Shown: piece after piece, positions 22,401 through 37,275 of the stretch
How positions within the stretch are numbered: the first letter of the stretch is position 1
Layout of the letters: every line of letters starts with the position of its first letter
NCBI RefSeq assembly: GCF_020283565.1
Contig: NC_060063.1
Location: 26,032,777-26,096,776, forward strand
Length of the DNA stretch: 64,000 nt
Origin: Trifolium pratense
Lineage: Eukaryota; Streptophyta; Magnoliopsida; Fabales; Fabaceae
Direction of reading: 5' to 3'
Notes under the pieces: model-generated
The model's database searches: none
What the model saw: the letters and a program-made list of their open reading frames with translations, nothing else
Told to the model about the DNA's origin: nothing
Position numbers and translations under genes: made by a program

Positions 22401-24523
22401 TCAAATGATTTTCAATTTTCTAAAAATTTCTATGAATGATCTATGTGATATAGTCTTTCAATCCAACGGTCAATTTTGTAAAATTCGTATTCGTTATAAT
22501 ATTATTCGAGACGTGTACATGGTGCACCATGTGAACCACTTGTTCATGTTAGAAAAAGTCAGTTAATTATTTTGTGACTAATGATGGATGATTTGAATAT
22601 CTGTTAGTATTTGTGGATTAACTTTATATAAATGAAATTATGACATTGTGGTAATGGCAACAGGGGATAATGGCACTATAGATGGTCAAGGATCATTTTG
22701 GTGGCAACAATTTCACAGCAAAAAGTTGAAATACACTCGTCCTTACTTGATTGAATTAATGTTCTCAGACAACATTCAAATCTCCAATCTAACCCTCCTT
22801 GATTCTCCATCATGGAATATTCATCCTGTTTATAGCAGGTAATCATGACCTTATCACATGTCACTTACATACATGTTTAGCTAAATTGTATTTTTTTTGC
22901 CTCTAACTTTAAACAACTTTACGATTTTGGTCCCTAACTTTTATAATAGTATTTTTGGCCCCTAACTTTAGCCCCCTTTGTGAAACGCCGACTCCACTAA
23001 TTTTGATCAAGTCATCGCACATATGGACAGTGACTCACATAACATGCTGACTTGGCATTTGAGTCACTGTCTACGTTTGCGTTAACTTGGTCAAAGCATT
23101 GCGGGGCCAACTTTTTGCAAAGTGGGCCAAAAATGTTATTATAAATGTTCAGGAGGTTAAAATCATAAAATTGTGAAAGTTAGGGGACTTACAGTTTAAT
23201 TTAATCTTGATGTTTCTAAAAGCCTTTACATCATATTAGACCATTTTGCCACTAGATTATTACACATGTGAATTCAATTTCAATTTTAATGATCATAACA
23301 AAATTTTTAACACTATGCAGCAATATTATAATTAAAGGCATAACCATCATTGCTCCTATAAGATCTCCAAACACTGATGGAATCAACCCAGGTCAGTATT
23401 TGAAGATTAATTTTAGAATAATGTATTTAATGTCATAACACTAGTTAACCCAAACAAGGAATTTAATTTAATGTCAAAATTAGACAGTTCAAATTTTAGT
23501 TTAGTTTCATTTTTTAAAATATGAAAATTATGACGTTAAAATCAGCACCGTCCGAATCCATATGGAAACAAATTTTGCGTTTCTGATATCTCAAAGTCAC
23601 GATGTAATCGTCTGATTTTTATTGAACAAGATTGTCGTGACTCGGCTTTTCAATGAACACAAGTTGAGGGAAGGACAAAAAAAAATGTTGCTTCAAGAAA
23701 AGTTGTATTGAAAAGATAAATTTTTGTGTTTGCTTCCACCAAAAGAAACAAACAAGCATTTATATATATATATCTTGTCATTGAGTGGATTACAACAATT
23801 TATCCTTTGTTTTTTGCATTAGATTCATGTACAAACACAAAAATTGAAGATTGCTACATAGTTTCTGGAGATGATTGTGTAGCAGTGAAAAGTGGATGGG
23901 ATGAGTATGGCATAAAATTTGGATGGCCAACAAAACAACTAGTGATCAGAAGGTTAACATGCATTTCACCATACAGTGCAACTATTGCCTTGGGAAGCGA
24001 AATGTCAGGCGGAATACAAGACGTCAGAGCCGAAGACATAACAGCCGTCAATACCGAATCAGGAATCAGAATCAAAACAGCTGTAGGGAGAGGAGGGTAT
24101 GTGAAAGACATATATGTAAAGAAAATGACAATGCATACAATGAAATGGGCGTTTTGGATAACAGGTAACTATGGTTCACATGCTGATAAAAAATATGATC
24201 ATAATGCTTTACCTGAGATCAAAAACATCAACTATAGAGATATGGTAGCTGAAGAAGTCAGCATGGCTGGTAATTTAGCAGGAATTTCTAATGACCCTTT
24301 TACTGGAATATGCATTTCCAATGTGACAATTAGTATAGCTGCTAAAGCTAAGAAACAGCCATGGACATGTAGTGATATTGCAGGAATCACAAGTGGTGTT
24401 ACTCCTAAGCCTTGTGATTTGTTACCTGATCAAGGATCAGAGAATATCAAATCATGTGATTTTCCATCTGATTATCTACCTATTGATATGTTGGAGCTGA
24501 AGAAATGTACTTACAGCATTTAA
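19449..24523 (+). CDS. Polygalacturonase-family protein (glycoside hydrolase 28), secreted
   Basis: GH28 enzymes hydrolyse alpha-1,4 galacturonosyl links of pectin in the cell wall. Six exons with GT/AG borders and matching phases are 19449-19484, 19816-20151, 21702-21822, 22664-22838, 23321-23391 and 23823-24523; they give 479 residues. A hydrophobic signal peptide or anchor spans about 13-26 (VIKLVYVLVLVTL). The GH28 start motif is SLKDFGGVGDGKTSNTKAF. Catalytic motifs are NTDGINPD (Asn240-Asp242) and GDDC (Asp263, Asp264). The substrate-binding RIKT is at 329-332. The usual GHG motif with its His is replaced by ALGSEMSGG, as I recall for one plant clade (At3g48950 type). The tiny first exon is inferred from the upstream TATA box, the ATG and the GTAAGA donor. 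Introns 2 and 4 and the 23-kb region host several MITEs. Activity on pectin is not proven by sequence. Confidence 0.92.
20272..20420. mobile_element. Half copy of the Mutator-type MITE in polygalacturonase intron 2
   Basis: ATCAAATGATTTTCAATTTT, ATCCAACGGTGGATTTTGTA and the end CCATATTAGAATTTACCC match the right half of the element at 22160-22560. The left half is missing, and no target duplication is visible. Confidence 0.75.
22160..22560. mobile_element. Mutator-type MITE, copy 2, with perfect 10-bp target duplication
   Basis: This is a 401-bp hairpin element. Its left end is GGCCAAGTCTAACATGAA and its right end TTCATGTTAGAAAAAGTC. Both arms carry ATGGTGCACCAT and AACCGTTAATTTTGATG-type motifs in opposite sense. 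AGTTAATTAT flanks it exactly at 22150-22159 and 22561-22570. It lies in intron 3 of the polygalacturonase-family gene. Confidence 0.93.
22879..23206. mobile_element. GGCTTAA-type palindromic element, decayed, in polygalacturonase intron 4
   Basis: The arms mirror each other (TTTGGTCCCTAACTTTTATA on the left; GAAAGTTAGGGGACTT on the right; central GTGACTCA / TGAGTCAC). Flanks share ATGTTT (22873-22878, 23210-23215). It resembles the elements at 9219 and 34587. Confidence 0.7.
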
Positions 24524-25136
24524 ACATGCATGAGTCAATTATTAAGATGTAATATTTAGTTCTTTATTTACTGTTAGTGTTTTATCATGTTATTTACAAA
24601 TCATTGCTCAAGCTTAGAAATGTATTGTATGTTAATGTCAATGTCAAATTATAGCTATGAAATGAAACAGCTTTCTTTTTCTCTATAAGTTGATTATATG
24701 GCTTGATATTAAGCTGCTAAGACACTTAAGCGTTACAACGCCGATCTTAATCAAATTTGGCTTTTTTGTTTGTTTCTTTTACTTTGCAACTCGCTGTAAT
24801 TAGGATCTTTGGCACTATAGTCAGTCCAGGGTATTTCGACAACATCGTCTCTTTGGACCGGCTATGAGACTAATCCTCGGTTCAGTACACCAGAAAGAAG
24901 TGGAAGTTCTTGGATTTTCTAAGTGCAGAAGCCTTTAAGAAATTATGCTCATCATAAGATAATATAAGAATCAGAAATGACATTAAAATAAAAGACACCT
25001 TACAACAAACTTAGTATTTCCAATAAGTTACATATCTTCTCTTATGGAGAGCTGCAACTTCTCGAGTACCGTCAAAACTCATAAATTAGTCATCAAATAT
25101 TTCGCTAAACATATACAAAGAGTAAATACAAAAATC
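24524..25136. other. Convergent 3' ends of polygalacturonase and MAP kinase genes
   Basis: This holds the 3' UTRs of two convergent genes. AATGAAATG-type polyadenylation-like sequence for the plus gene is near 24650-24670. No further gene is seen. Confidence 0.45.
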
Positions 25137-29217
<4,081 letters not shown>

Positions 29218-29259
29218 GTCTTCAAAGTTGAAATGAAGTTCTCAATTCAAAACCAACAA

Positions 29260-29284
29260 GAAAGAAAGAAAGAAAGAAAGAAAG
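29260..29284. repeat. (GAAA)n and (GA)n tracts upstream of the MAP kinase start
   Basis: Six GAAA units at 29260-29284 lie about 45 bp upstream of the start codon (TTTC on the coding strand). A (GA)8 tract follows at 29361-29377. CT/TC-rich leaders are common in plant promoters and may influence expression (inference). Confidence 0.85.
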
Positions 29285-30054
29285 GGGAGTGACCCAATAA
29301 AGAAAGGATGTTTTAGAATAGAAAAGGATCTAACTTTAAGGTTGTTGACATTTCAACTATGAGAGAGAGAGAGAGAGGTGGCTATGATTATATAGTATGA
29401 ATGAATGAGGGTTTAGTACAAGTGGACTTACTTGTGTCAACTCGTGATCAAATTCACTTTTCTCTTTCACTTGTTGTTTATATATCGCAACTGAATAGGC
29501 TAATCCTGATTTTCGAATAATATTAACATATTTGAATAAATATTTTTTTGTGTTTTATAAATGTTAGTTCAACTGTAAAAAATATCAAAATTATTAGGTT
29601 GGATGTCGTGACCCGGGTTTGAACCCGGATTTCACTTCAGTGGATTACCAGACAAAAAAAAATTGTGCATATTTTTTTTATATTGATCGATTAGAAATTG
29701 AATTAAGTATCTATTATTATCTGTGAGAAATGTTGTTGGTTTTGGTTTACTTTTTAATCAACTTTGGTGTGCTGTGTCTTTCAATTTCTTCTTCCAATTC
29801 CAATGGATTTTTCTTTTCATCTTTCTTTTTTTATTAGTTTTTCATGAAATATATTCTTCCATTTTTGTTAGTCTTTCTGAAATTAAATATGCAATTACAA
29901 GGATTAATCTTTTATCGAGTTAGATAGAACAATAATGGACGATAAAACTCTTTGTTACTATTGGGGCCTAAATTCTCTATAAAAATTTGTATTTTTTTAG
30001 TGTTTAAAACAAGGTTTTGGCCACTTTATGCTCCGACCAGCTCCGACCATCGTA
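29285..30054. other. MAP kinase promoter region and SINE-like fragment
   Basis: This is the upstream region of the minus-strand MAP kinase gene. At 29575-29670 a SINE-like 3' end is seen: a B-box-like GGGTTTGAACCC, then TTCACTTCAGTGGATTACCAG and an A tail. The remainder is AT-rich with no gene. Confidence 0.55.
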
Positions 30055-31579
30055 CACTACAAGAAAATACGTGATTTGCTACCAAAAGTTTGCTACGAAA
30101 CGTTTTACTAGTTAATTTCAAGTATATTAGCCACCATTCGACTTAAATTTATTTTATATTACTTTTTTTAACAAATTATTACTATTCTTATTTATTTATG
30201 TTTTAAGGCTTTATCTCATTGTTATCTCAGAACACGACACCGCTTTTACTCTCTATGGTGAAAGTGAAACCGCTCCCGACCTCGCTCCGATCTCGCTCCG
30301 ATCTCCTCCACACTGCGACCTCGCTCCGATCTCATTCTCACTGCAATCTCGCTCCGGTCTTGCTCCGTTCACGATCTCGCTCCGACATGGACTCGATTCT
30401 CTTCGTTCTATTTCTCCTTCTCTCTATAAATTGTTGTTCGTTTTCTATCCCTCTCGTGGTTGTTATTCTTCGTTGAAATTTGATGTTCTCCTCTGTTTCT
30501 TCTCCGATTGTAGTGTATGTTAAATTTCAACACTCTAATTTAGTTCCTTTTCACTAATTGTGCTTTGGATTTGAACCCTATGAATTTCATGTTTAGGTTT
30601 TGCATAAATTGAATTCATTAGGTTTTGCAAAAATTGAATTTAGGTTACTGAATTTGTTCACCAAATTGACAATTAGGTTTTGCAAAATTTGAATTCAGGT
30701 TACTGAATTCACTTTACTTTATGCGATAGAATTAGATGATACTTATTGGATTGGTTCTATAATTCACATTTCCGGTGGCTGGTATTTAGATGATACATAA
30801 TTCTTATTCTTACAAAAAAACTTTGTGTTGAGATAATAATCCCTCTGTATATTGATTGTCACTTTCTTTATATGTGTTCATAATGATTTCCAAGGTGGCA
30901 GCAGATTCTCAAGAGTTGGTGGCAGCAGATTCTCCTCTTGGAAGGACTCCACGTTTTCAAACTCATCACTAACAATGAACCATTTCAAAAATGAATTGAA
31001 AGTTAGACGAAAGTCTTACATAGCTTAGAGGTATGCATGCCTTAGTATGAATATACTTATGTAGTTATAACTTATGACAGTATATAGATAGCTATCCAAT
31101 GTATAATTTTCAGCGTTCAAAATAACACTTCTTCAGTCAAGTCTTCATTGCAAACTACTTTATAGCTATACTTATTGTGAAGGGATTATTTATATTTGAT
31201 GGATTGTAATGAGTAGTGTACGGTGCTTGTAGTCTTTGATACTTTCAATTTGAAATTTGAGTTTCTTTTGTTTTTGTATGCTTAATTACTGTTTGGCAAA
31301 TAGGCATGTGAAAATGCATTGCGGTGCATTGGTAATAATGATGTTCAAAAGCTTGGAAGAAGTGTTTTTCCTGAAAATTTGAAGGCTACTACTATCAGCG
31401 AGATTACTAGGCTCAGGAACGTGGCAATGACATCAATTACTTCACGCTCTGGTATATCTTCATCCGCTCCATTAAACATTCTTGCTAGTATTTTAGGTAT
31501 TAATTCTACCAAATTAATTTCTCTAAAATCAAAAGGAATGCATCTAATCACCATTCCTCCAACCAAACTTGACCTCAGT

Positions 31580-32563
31580 GGTTGATGAACGGACTATCCA
31601 GATGCCGGTAAGTCTACAACAAGAGACAGATACTTTACTTCAGTGGTCAGATACCAAAGTAGAGAAAGCTGGTAAGTTCATTTACTGGTGTTTCTTGATT
31701 GTGGATGCCACATTTATCTTCTGCTAATTTGCTTCCTTAATCTGTTTAATCATTGTAAGATGTTTGTTGAAAGTTGACTGCTTCTAACTTCTAAATTTAG
31801 ATTTAGGTGATAAAGTTACTTTTGTTTTACTTGTTTGACCAGATTATTCCAAAATAACTTGTATTGGTCCTCAGACAAAGAGTATGAAGAATTCTTTCCA
31901 TGAGTTTTTGTCATATCAAAATGCGGAAGACTATCTTTTGTTTTTGTTATTATTAAAACATCTTTTGTGTTAGTTACTATTGTCCGTTACTCTGACATTG
32001 GAAGTAGCGGTTGATTGTGTAGGAGAACGTATATTTCGTGTTGGTTCAGTTCGCTACATAATGGATCCTTCCAGGCAGACTCTTCAGAGGATTTCAGGTG
32101 AATGACATTTTGAAATTTCTTATCATTTTATGAGCTAGTGGCCTGTCAAATTATAAAAACTCTGCTTCTATGTTCTCCATAAAGGGGTTGTTAGTCGAGT
32201 ATGATGATGATTAAGGTGCAGGAATAAAATGCAGATCTGGTTTTGTATACAATACTCCACAATAATTTGTTTGCATTATATTGTAGATTGTATGTTTGGA
32301 CAAGGAGAGGTTGTAATACTGTAACATGAAATAAAATAAAATCATTAAGTTCCTTTCTTTTTCTGCCATGCTGGGGATATTAGTAGTAGTATGGCCGTTA
32401 TGGTCATTCGTTTATTTTCTGCTGGTCCTATCTTTATATTGTTTTGAATACTTATATCTCTTCCAAGCAAGTTAATAGGTTTTATCACTATATTGATATT
32501 ACAAAGTTTACCTTAATTTTCTTTGTAGATGATGAATCCCTGTCCTCTGCCTCAATCAATCTG
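31580..32563 (+). pseudogene. Captured exons resembling a CCCH zinc-finger protein (C3H7-like)
   Basis: Three blocks with intact GT/AG borders keep one frame across two phase-1 introns: about 31580-31671 (ending KVEKAG), 32023-32097 (RIFRVGSVRYIMDPSRQTLQ) and 32529-32563 (DDESLSSASINL). An upstream block at about 30905-31027 reads GSRFSSWKDS and MNHFKNELKVRRKSYIA. The VRYxMDPSRxTLQRIS pattern reminds me of plant CCCH-type zinc-finger protein 7, but the zinc fingers themselves are absent and the identification is from memory. These are sense-oriented relative to each other inside the CACTA element. Confidence 0.5.
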
Positions 32564-33473
32564 GTTTGCTCATGTTGTTTTATCTTTTAAAAGATGAATT
32601 GGTCTCTCTCATACTTGGCTGATGTCATGTTTTCTTTATAAATTGATGATCAGGATATCACAGTTTTTAATGGTGTTCTGTAGTATCTGTCATACTTAAT
32701 GGTCTCTCTCATACTTATTTCATGTCGATCATCTGTGTATCTATGTGTGAAAGTTAACTCTGGAAATCAGTTTCTCCTTGATGTGTTGTGATTTTTCACA
32801 GTAGAAATTGATGTGTTGTGACTTTTAAGGTACTATGTGTCAAGATTTTATTAGATTAAGTTATATATGAACTTTCCTTCTCTTTGGATCTGTGATATAT
32901 CTTGTGCAACCTTTGGATTACGCTAGTAATATTTGTCACACTTCATATATATGTAATGGTACTCGGTTGAATTGCTTGTTTCTTCTTTTATTTGTTTATG
33001 GTTTTGTGAATCTGTGCAAACACATAAAATGTCTAGTACCTAGGGAAGGATAGGTGTGATCAAGTACAATAGTGAATTTATTTCTGTTTGTTTACTTCTG
33101 TTTACCTTAACACTACAACCTTGTCTTGTTTAGGTTCCTTGTATAAACGCAGTACACAATGCTATATTTTTGTGACTATTTTGAAATGCTTATAGGGAAG
33201 GTTAGTGTCTTATGCTTTTAATGTTTATGCTCAACTTGCCTACAAATATGGCTATAGCAGATATTGTGGCTTCATGTTTTCCTTTACAATAACTCAAAAT
33301 GGTGGCATAATTTTGTTGGAATGCGATTATATCATATGCAGGTTGTTACTACCTTAATGTCACTATGATAATAATGTAGATTTTGTTGTTAGCATGACAT
33401 ATGCAATGTTATCCTTGTTAGAGAAACTAAATGTGGTCCAAGGAGATATCTTAAAATTCTTGTTTTGTGATAG

Positions 33474-33988
33474 GTTGACCTTCTACTGGAGGTTCTTAAT
33501 ATTGTGTCTGGTTTTGGTCCAACTTCTGGTTCAGCTCTTACCAGCCATATGGATGTTGACAAGGTACTCCTTCAAACACATGCTTGGTCTTTATGAATTC
33601 ATTATTAGTTAACCTTGAGATTCAGTTAGGCTTGTTGATTCCTATAATTGGAATTTGGTTTGTTAACTGGTTGAATTATTGTGTGTGTGTGTGCACGCAC
33701 GCGTGCGCTTTTAAAAGGAAAAAAACTCATGCGCTTTTAATTGTTTCTTGAACAGGGTAGGTTGCTTAATTTGTATCTGTTATTGATCCAGGTAATTAGT
33801 GTTTGCTTGCTTTGGTTTACTATTTAATTACTAATCTTCTCATTAATGTGTATATATTACTTATGAACCATCTTTGCATATTGTGTTTGTCAGCAAGGAA
33901 TCCGTCAAGATTCTTCTCCAAAGACTCTGGATATTGTCAATCTACTGCATAATAATACTGAACCATTCTGCCTCCACGTCGCAGAAAG
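33474..33988 (+). pseudogene. Second group of captured exons, unidentified host gene
   Basis: Three consecutive blocks join in frame: 33474-33563 (VDLLLEVLNIVSGFGPTSGS), 33756-33791 (GRLLNLYLLLIQ) and 33894-33988 (QGIRQDSSPKTLDIVNLLHN). The first two junctions are phase 0. A fourth block, 35500-35559 (VDLVKDDIKIIDIPVHLVK), has good splice sites, but its readable frame does not match the phase left by the third. I do not recognise the protein. Coding-like composition and conserved phases indicate derivation from a real gene. Confidence 0.5.
33677..33708. repeat. Alternating purine-pyrimidine tract
   Basis: A (TG)n run passes directly into GCACGCACGCGTGCGC. The tract of about 30 bp alternates purine and pyrimidine and could adopt Z-DNA (inference). 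It lies within the CACTA element. Confidence 0.7.
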
Positions 33989-34586
33989 GTATGGTTTTAA
34001 ATTTATTGAAAAAACTTGGAACTTGCATCTGCAAATATGGTTTATTTTCTTGAAGTAAGGTAGAGTTAAGCATACAACCATGTTTATATTTGTTAGTTAC
34101 CCAAGAAGAAGAGGTCATTATCATTCTTCATGGAGCTATAGGAAACAATTATTTTGATGTTCCACTCTTTACTTATGAGGGAAAATTATATAGTCTCATT
34201 GAAATTTATATGAAACACGACACAATTTAAAAATACAGTCTAGCTAGGGACTATACAACTATACATACTTGTATAGTTCTCAGATCTGTAATTATACTCA
34301 ATTGAATTGAACGAATTTATTACTTTTCGTTGATCTCGCACTATACATAGTTCATCATATGGTAACTATATATAGACTGATCCCTAGCTTGAAAATCTTA
34401 CATGCTACACAAAACTCAAAGGTTTAAGTTCTTTTCACATTCTTTTCACAAAACTCGTCTGGTACTTGGTGTTTTAGTTTTTGTTGGATGATCATTGGAT
34501 CCAACTGAATGATTTATTTTTTGTCTGGTACTTTGTGATTTAATTTTTTCTTTTCACTCTTATCTTTCTGCTAGTCTTTTTTATTA

Positions 34587-35301
34587 GGCTTAAATGTAGT
34601 TTTGGTCCCCAAAGTTTCACAATTGCTTGATTTTGGCCCCCCACATTTCAATTGCTTGATTTCAACCCCTAAGTTTCACAATTGCTTGATTTTAGCCCTC
34701 CAAGTTTCAATTGCTCGATTTTGGCCCCCCATATTTACCTCATTTTGCATTTGTTAGCCCCCCGTTGACTTTTTTGATTAAAAATTGCTTATGTGACATT
34801 TTTTTAAAAAATTTAAATATGTTTTAATTAAAAAAATTTAAAAATAATAATATTTGCTTTTATAAAAATGTATTAAAAATTGTTTTTTTAATAAAAGGTT
34901 TAATAATTCTTTTTTATTTAAAAAAAAGTTTACAAAGTTTTTAAAAAATAGTTCATAATTTTTTTTACTTTTTTATATAACAAAATTATTTTATAAACTA
35001 CATATAATAAAAAAAAATTATAATTTAGTTTTTAAAAAACAATTTGTAATGTATTTATATATTTTTAAATACTTATTTAATTTTAAAATGCCACATAACC
35101 AATTTTTAATCAAAAAATTCAACGAGGGGCTAGCAAATGCAAAAAGGGGTAAACTTGGAGGGCCAAAATCGAGCAATTGAAACTTTGAGGGCTAAAATCA
35201 AGCAATTGTGAAACTTAGGGGATTAAAATCAAACAATTGAAACGTGGGGGGCTAAAATCAAGCAATTGTGAAACTTTGGGGGCCAAAATTACATTTAAGC
35301 C
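34587..35301. mobile_element. Large GGCTTAAATG palindromic element nested in the CACTA element
   Basis: This 715-bp element has ends GGCTTAAATGTA and its exact complement. Long arms of repeated CACAATTGCTTGATTTTGG motifs face each other around an AT-rich centre. TTTTTATTA flanks it perfectly at 34578-34586 and 35302-35310. The 9-bp duplication and hairpin structure fit the Mutator-like group. Confidence 0.92.
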
Positions 35302-35808
35302 TTTTTATTACTTCACTCATGTTTTTGTTTGATGTGGTTGAGTTATCTTGGGATTTTCCTGTTAATAAATTCAAAGTAACACATCTTATCTTGACTTATG
35401 CTTCACAACTATATATTTGCACAATACTTGAGTTTCTTCTCCGTGCTTTTTTTGAAAATCTATTTAAACAATGCTTATGTTCCTTGTTTTGATTTGCAGG
35501 AAGTTGACTTGGTTAAGGACGACATCAAAATCATAGACATCCCTGTGCACTTGGTTAAGGTATATTCAACAATGGAGTTTCTTTATGATGTTTTTGTGTG
35601 TGTCTGTATTCAGCAATGGAGTTCATTTATGACTTGGGTCAATTAATGGAAAGGGGGAAATATTGGTATTTCCTTTAACCCTTAAAATCTTTGAAAATTT
35701 CCAAGTATAACATGCATATTTGCTTCATTTAATTTAGCTTTTTTCAAATTTGTAACGGATGATAATTAATTTATAATTAGCTCTGTTTTGGGCATGGCTT
35801 CATAATTA

Positions 35809-36067
35809 CTCCCTCCGTCCCAAAAAGAATGACCCAGTTGACCGAAACACGCATGCCAATGCATAACTTTGGCGACTAATATCTTTAATTGTATAATAGT
35901 AAAAATTATAAAAAATTGATATTTTGAAAATACTCATCGAGACGAATCTAACAACATCTTATATGTTAATATTTATTTTTATTTATTAGTAGAAAAATAT
36001 GGTCAAAACAATATATATGAATAGTGCATATATTCAAAATGGGTCATTCTTTTTGGGACGGAGGGAG
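35809..36067. mobile_element. Stowaway-type MITE nested in the CACTA element
   Basis: The ends CTCCCTCCGTCCCAAAAAGA and TCTTTTTGGGACGGAGGGAG are near-perfect complements. TA flanks on both sides (35807-35808, 36068-36069). This is the classic Tc1/mariner Stowaway pattern; 259 bp, non-coding. Confidence 0.95.
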
Positions 36068-36368
36068 TAGCATTTTATAATTATAATTTTTTTTCTAAAA
36101 AGCTTGAATTTAGCTTCGAAATCGCTAGGAAACATAAATTTTTTAACAATATTTAACTATGTATTTATTGGGAATTAGCTAGGATTCTCAATATATTAGT
36201 TGCAAGTTAGCTAGGAAATGTTTTTATAGATGATTTGCCGCCCAATCCATGCTACGCCCATATGACAGCTAATTCATAACAAATCTGTAGCTAACTCTGT
36301 TTTACTAGAGATTAGCTACGCATTAGCTAAAAACGCCATCGTAGCTAATACCATTTTTTCTTGTAGTG

Positions 36369-36659
36369 GTAATAAGATAAGGGTTTGTCTAATATGTGCA
36401 ATATTGCACATGTTAAAGTAACCAAAAATAATAACTATTTAATGAAAAATAATAATTATTTATTATAAAATCAAATATTTAATATGAAATACACAAGTTT
36501 TGATACAAATTTACTATTTTGAATTTCTTAACATGTGCAAAGTTGAACATGATTAGTTCAAAAATCCGATGCAATAGTAGTATCAAAAAAATTTCTTCAT
36601 ATTAGAACAATGAGATTAGTTCTATCTTTTACTTGGGCAAATGGTGTTTTCTAGTCAAT
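36369..36659. other. AT-rich gap between CACTA and LINE insertions
   Basis: Low-complexity AT-rich DNA; nothing supportable as a gene. Confidence 0.4.
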
Positions 36660-37275
36660 ACTCTTTTTTTTTTTTGCATGGCGTTTATTGCGAGATCGGC
36701 TGCACACAAAGGCTAACCTGGTTACTCGAGGCATCTTATTGTCTACAACTCAGTTTTGTGTTTCTGGATGTGGAGAGATCGAGTCGGCCTATCACTTGTT
36801 CCTTTCTTGCAGCACTTTTGGTTCTCTTTGGGCAATGATTCGCTCGTGGATTGACATTCCTATGGTGGACTCCTTTACTTTAGGTGGTCATTTTGTCCTG
36901 TTCACTTCTTCAGCAGATGGTTCTCGATCACGTCGGTCTTTTCTACAGCTCATTTGGCTAGCTTGTGTTTGGGTTGTGTGGACGGAAAGAAATCATAGAT
37001 TATTCAGAGGCTCAACAAGTACTTCTCATCAATTGTTGGATAAGATCAAGTTGTTCTCATATAAGTGGTTGAACACGACGAGTGTGACTTTAGTCTCAAA
37101 CTACCATAGCTGGTGGTCTAATCCTTTACTTTCTTTGGGCCTTGTATGATTGTTTATGGTTTTTTTCCCTGACTCTTTGTAAATACTTGTGGTCGATCTC
37201 GGTACACCTTGTACTGGGGAGACTATTTTATTAATATATATATATCATTTTAGCTCGTAAAAAAAAAAAAAAAAC
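36660..37275 (+). mobile_element. 5'-truncated LINE 3' end with zf-RVT domain
   Basis: An open frame at 36688-37149 encodes the reverse-transcriptase zinc-binding tail: RLHTKANLVTRGIL, FCVSGCGEIESAYHLFLSC (the C-x-C-x5-H-x4-C pattern) and VWVVWTERNHRLF. A 3' UTR follows, with an AT microsatellite and a 15-A tail at about 37260-37275. CTC followed by T-rich DNA on both sides may be a short target duplication. The coding remnant has no stop, so the insertion is moderately young. Confidence 0.85.

Larger units (their letters stand above)
30055..36368. mobile_element. Non-autonomous CACTA (En/Spm) transposon carrying captured exons
   Basis: The left end CACTACAAGAAAATACGTG (30055) and right end TTTTTTCTTGTAGTG (to 36368) are the hallmark CACTA termini. 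GTA flanks both sides (30052-30054, 36369-36371), the expected 3-bp duplication. Subterminal DNA has repeated TAGCTA / GCTACGAA-like motifs (right end 36170-36355), typical transposase-binding repeats. At 6.3 kb I find no TNP2 or other transposase frame. The interior has spliceable exon-like blocks (31580-32563 and 33474-33988), so this is a Pack-type, gene-capturing element. It also holds a 715-bp palindromic element and a Stowaway MITE. A local repeat of CTCGCTCCGATCT lies at 30262-30390. Confidence 0.92.

Noticed and set aside
30219..30476. 85-residue ORF at the CACTA left end
   Set aside because: It translates the local CTCGCTCCGATCT repeats and looks like a subterminal repeat array rather than a protein.
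31319..31585. 88-residue ORF in the CACTA element as a gene
   Set aside because: No domain recognised on either strand. Only its last bases overlap a spliceable block, so I did not count it as a gene.
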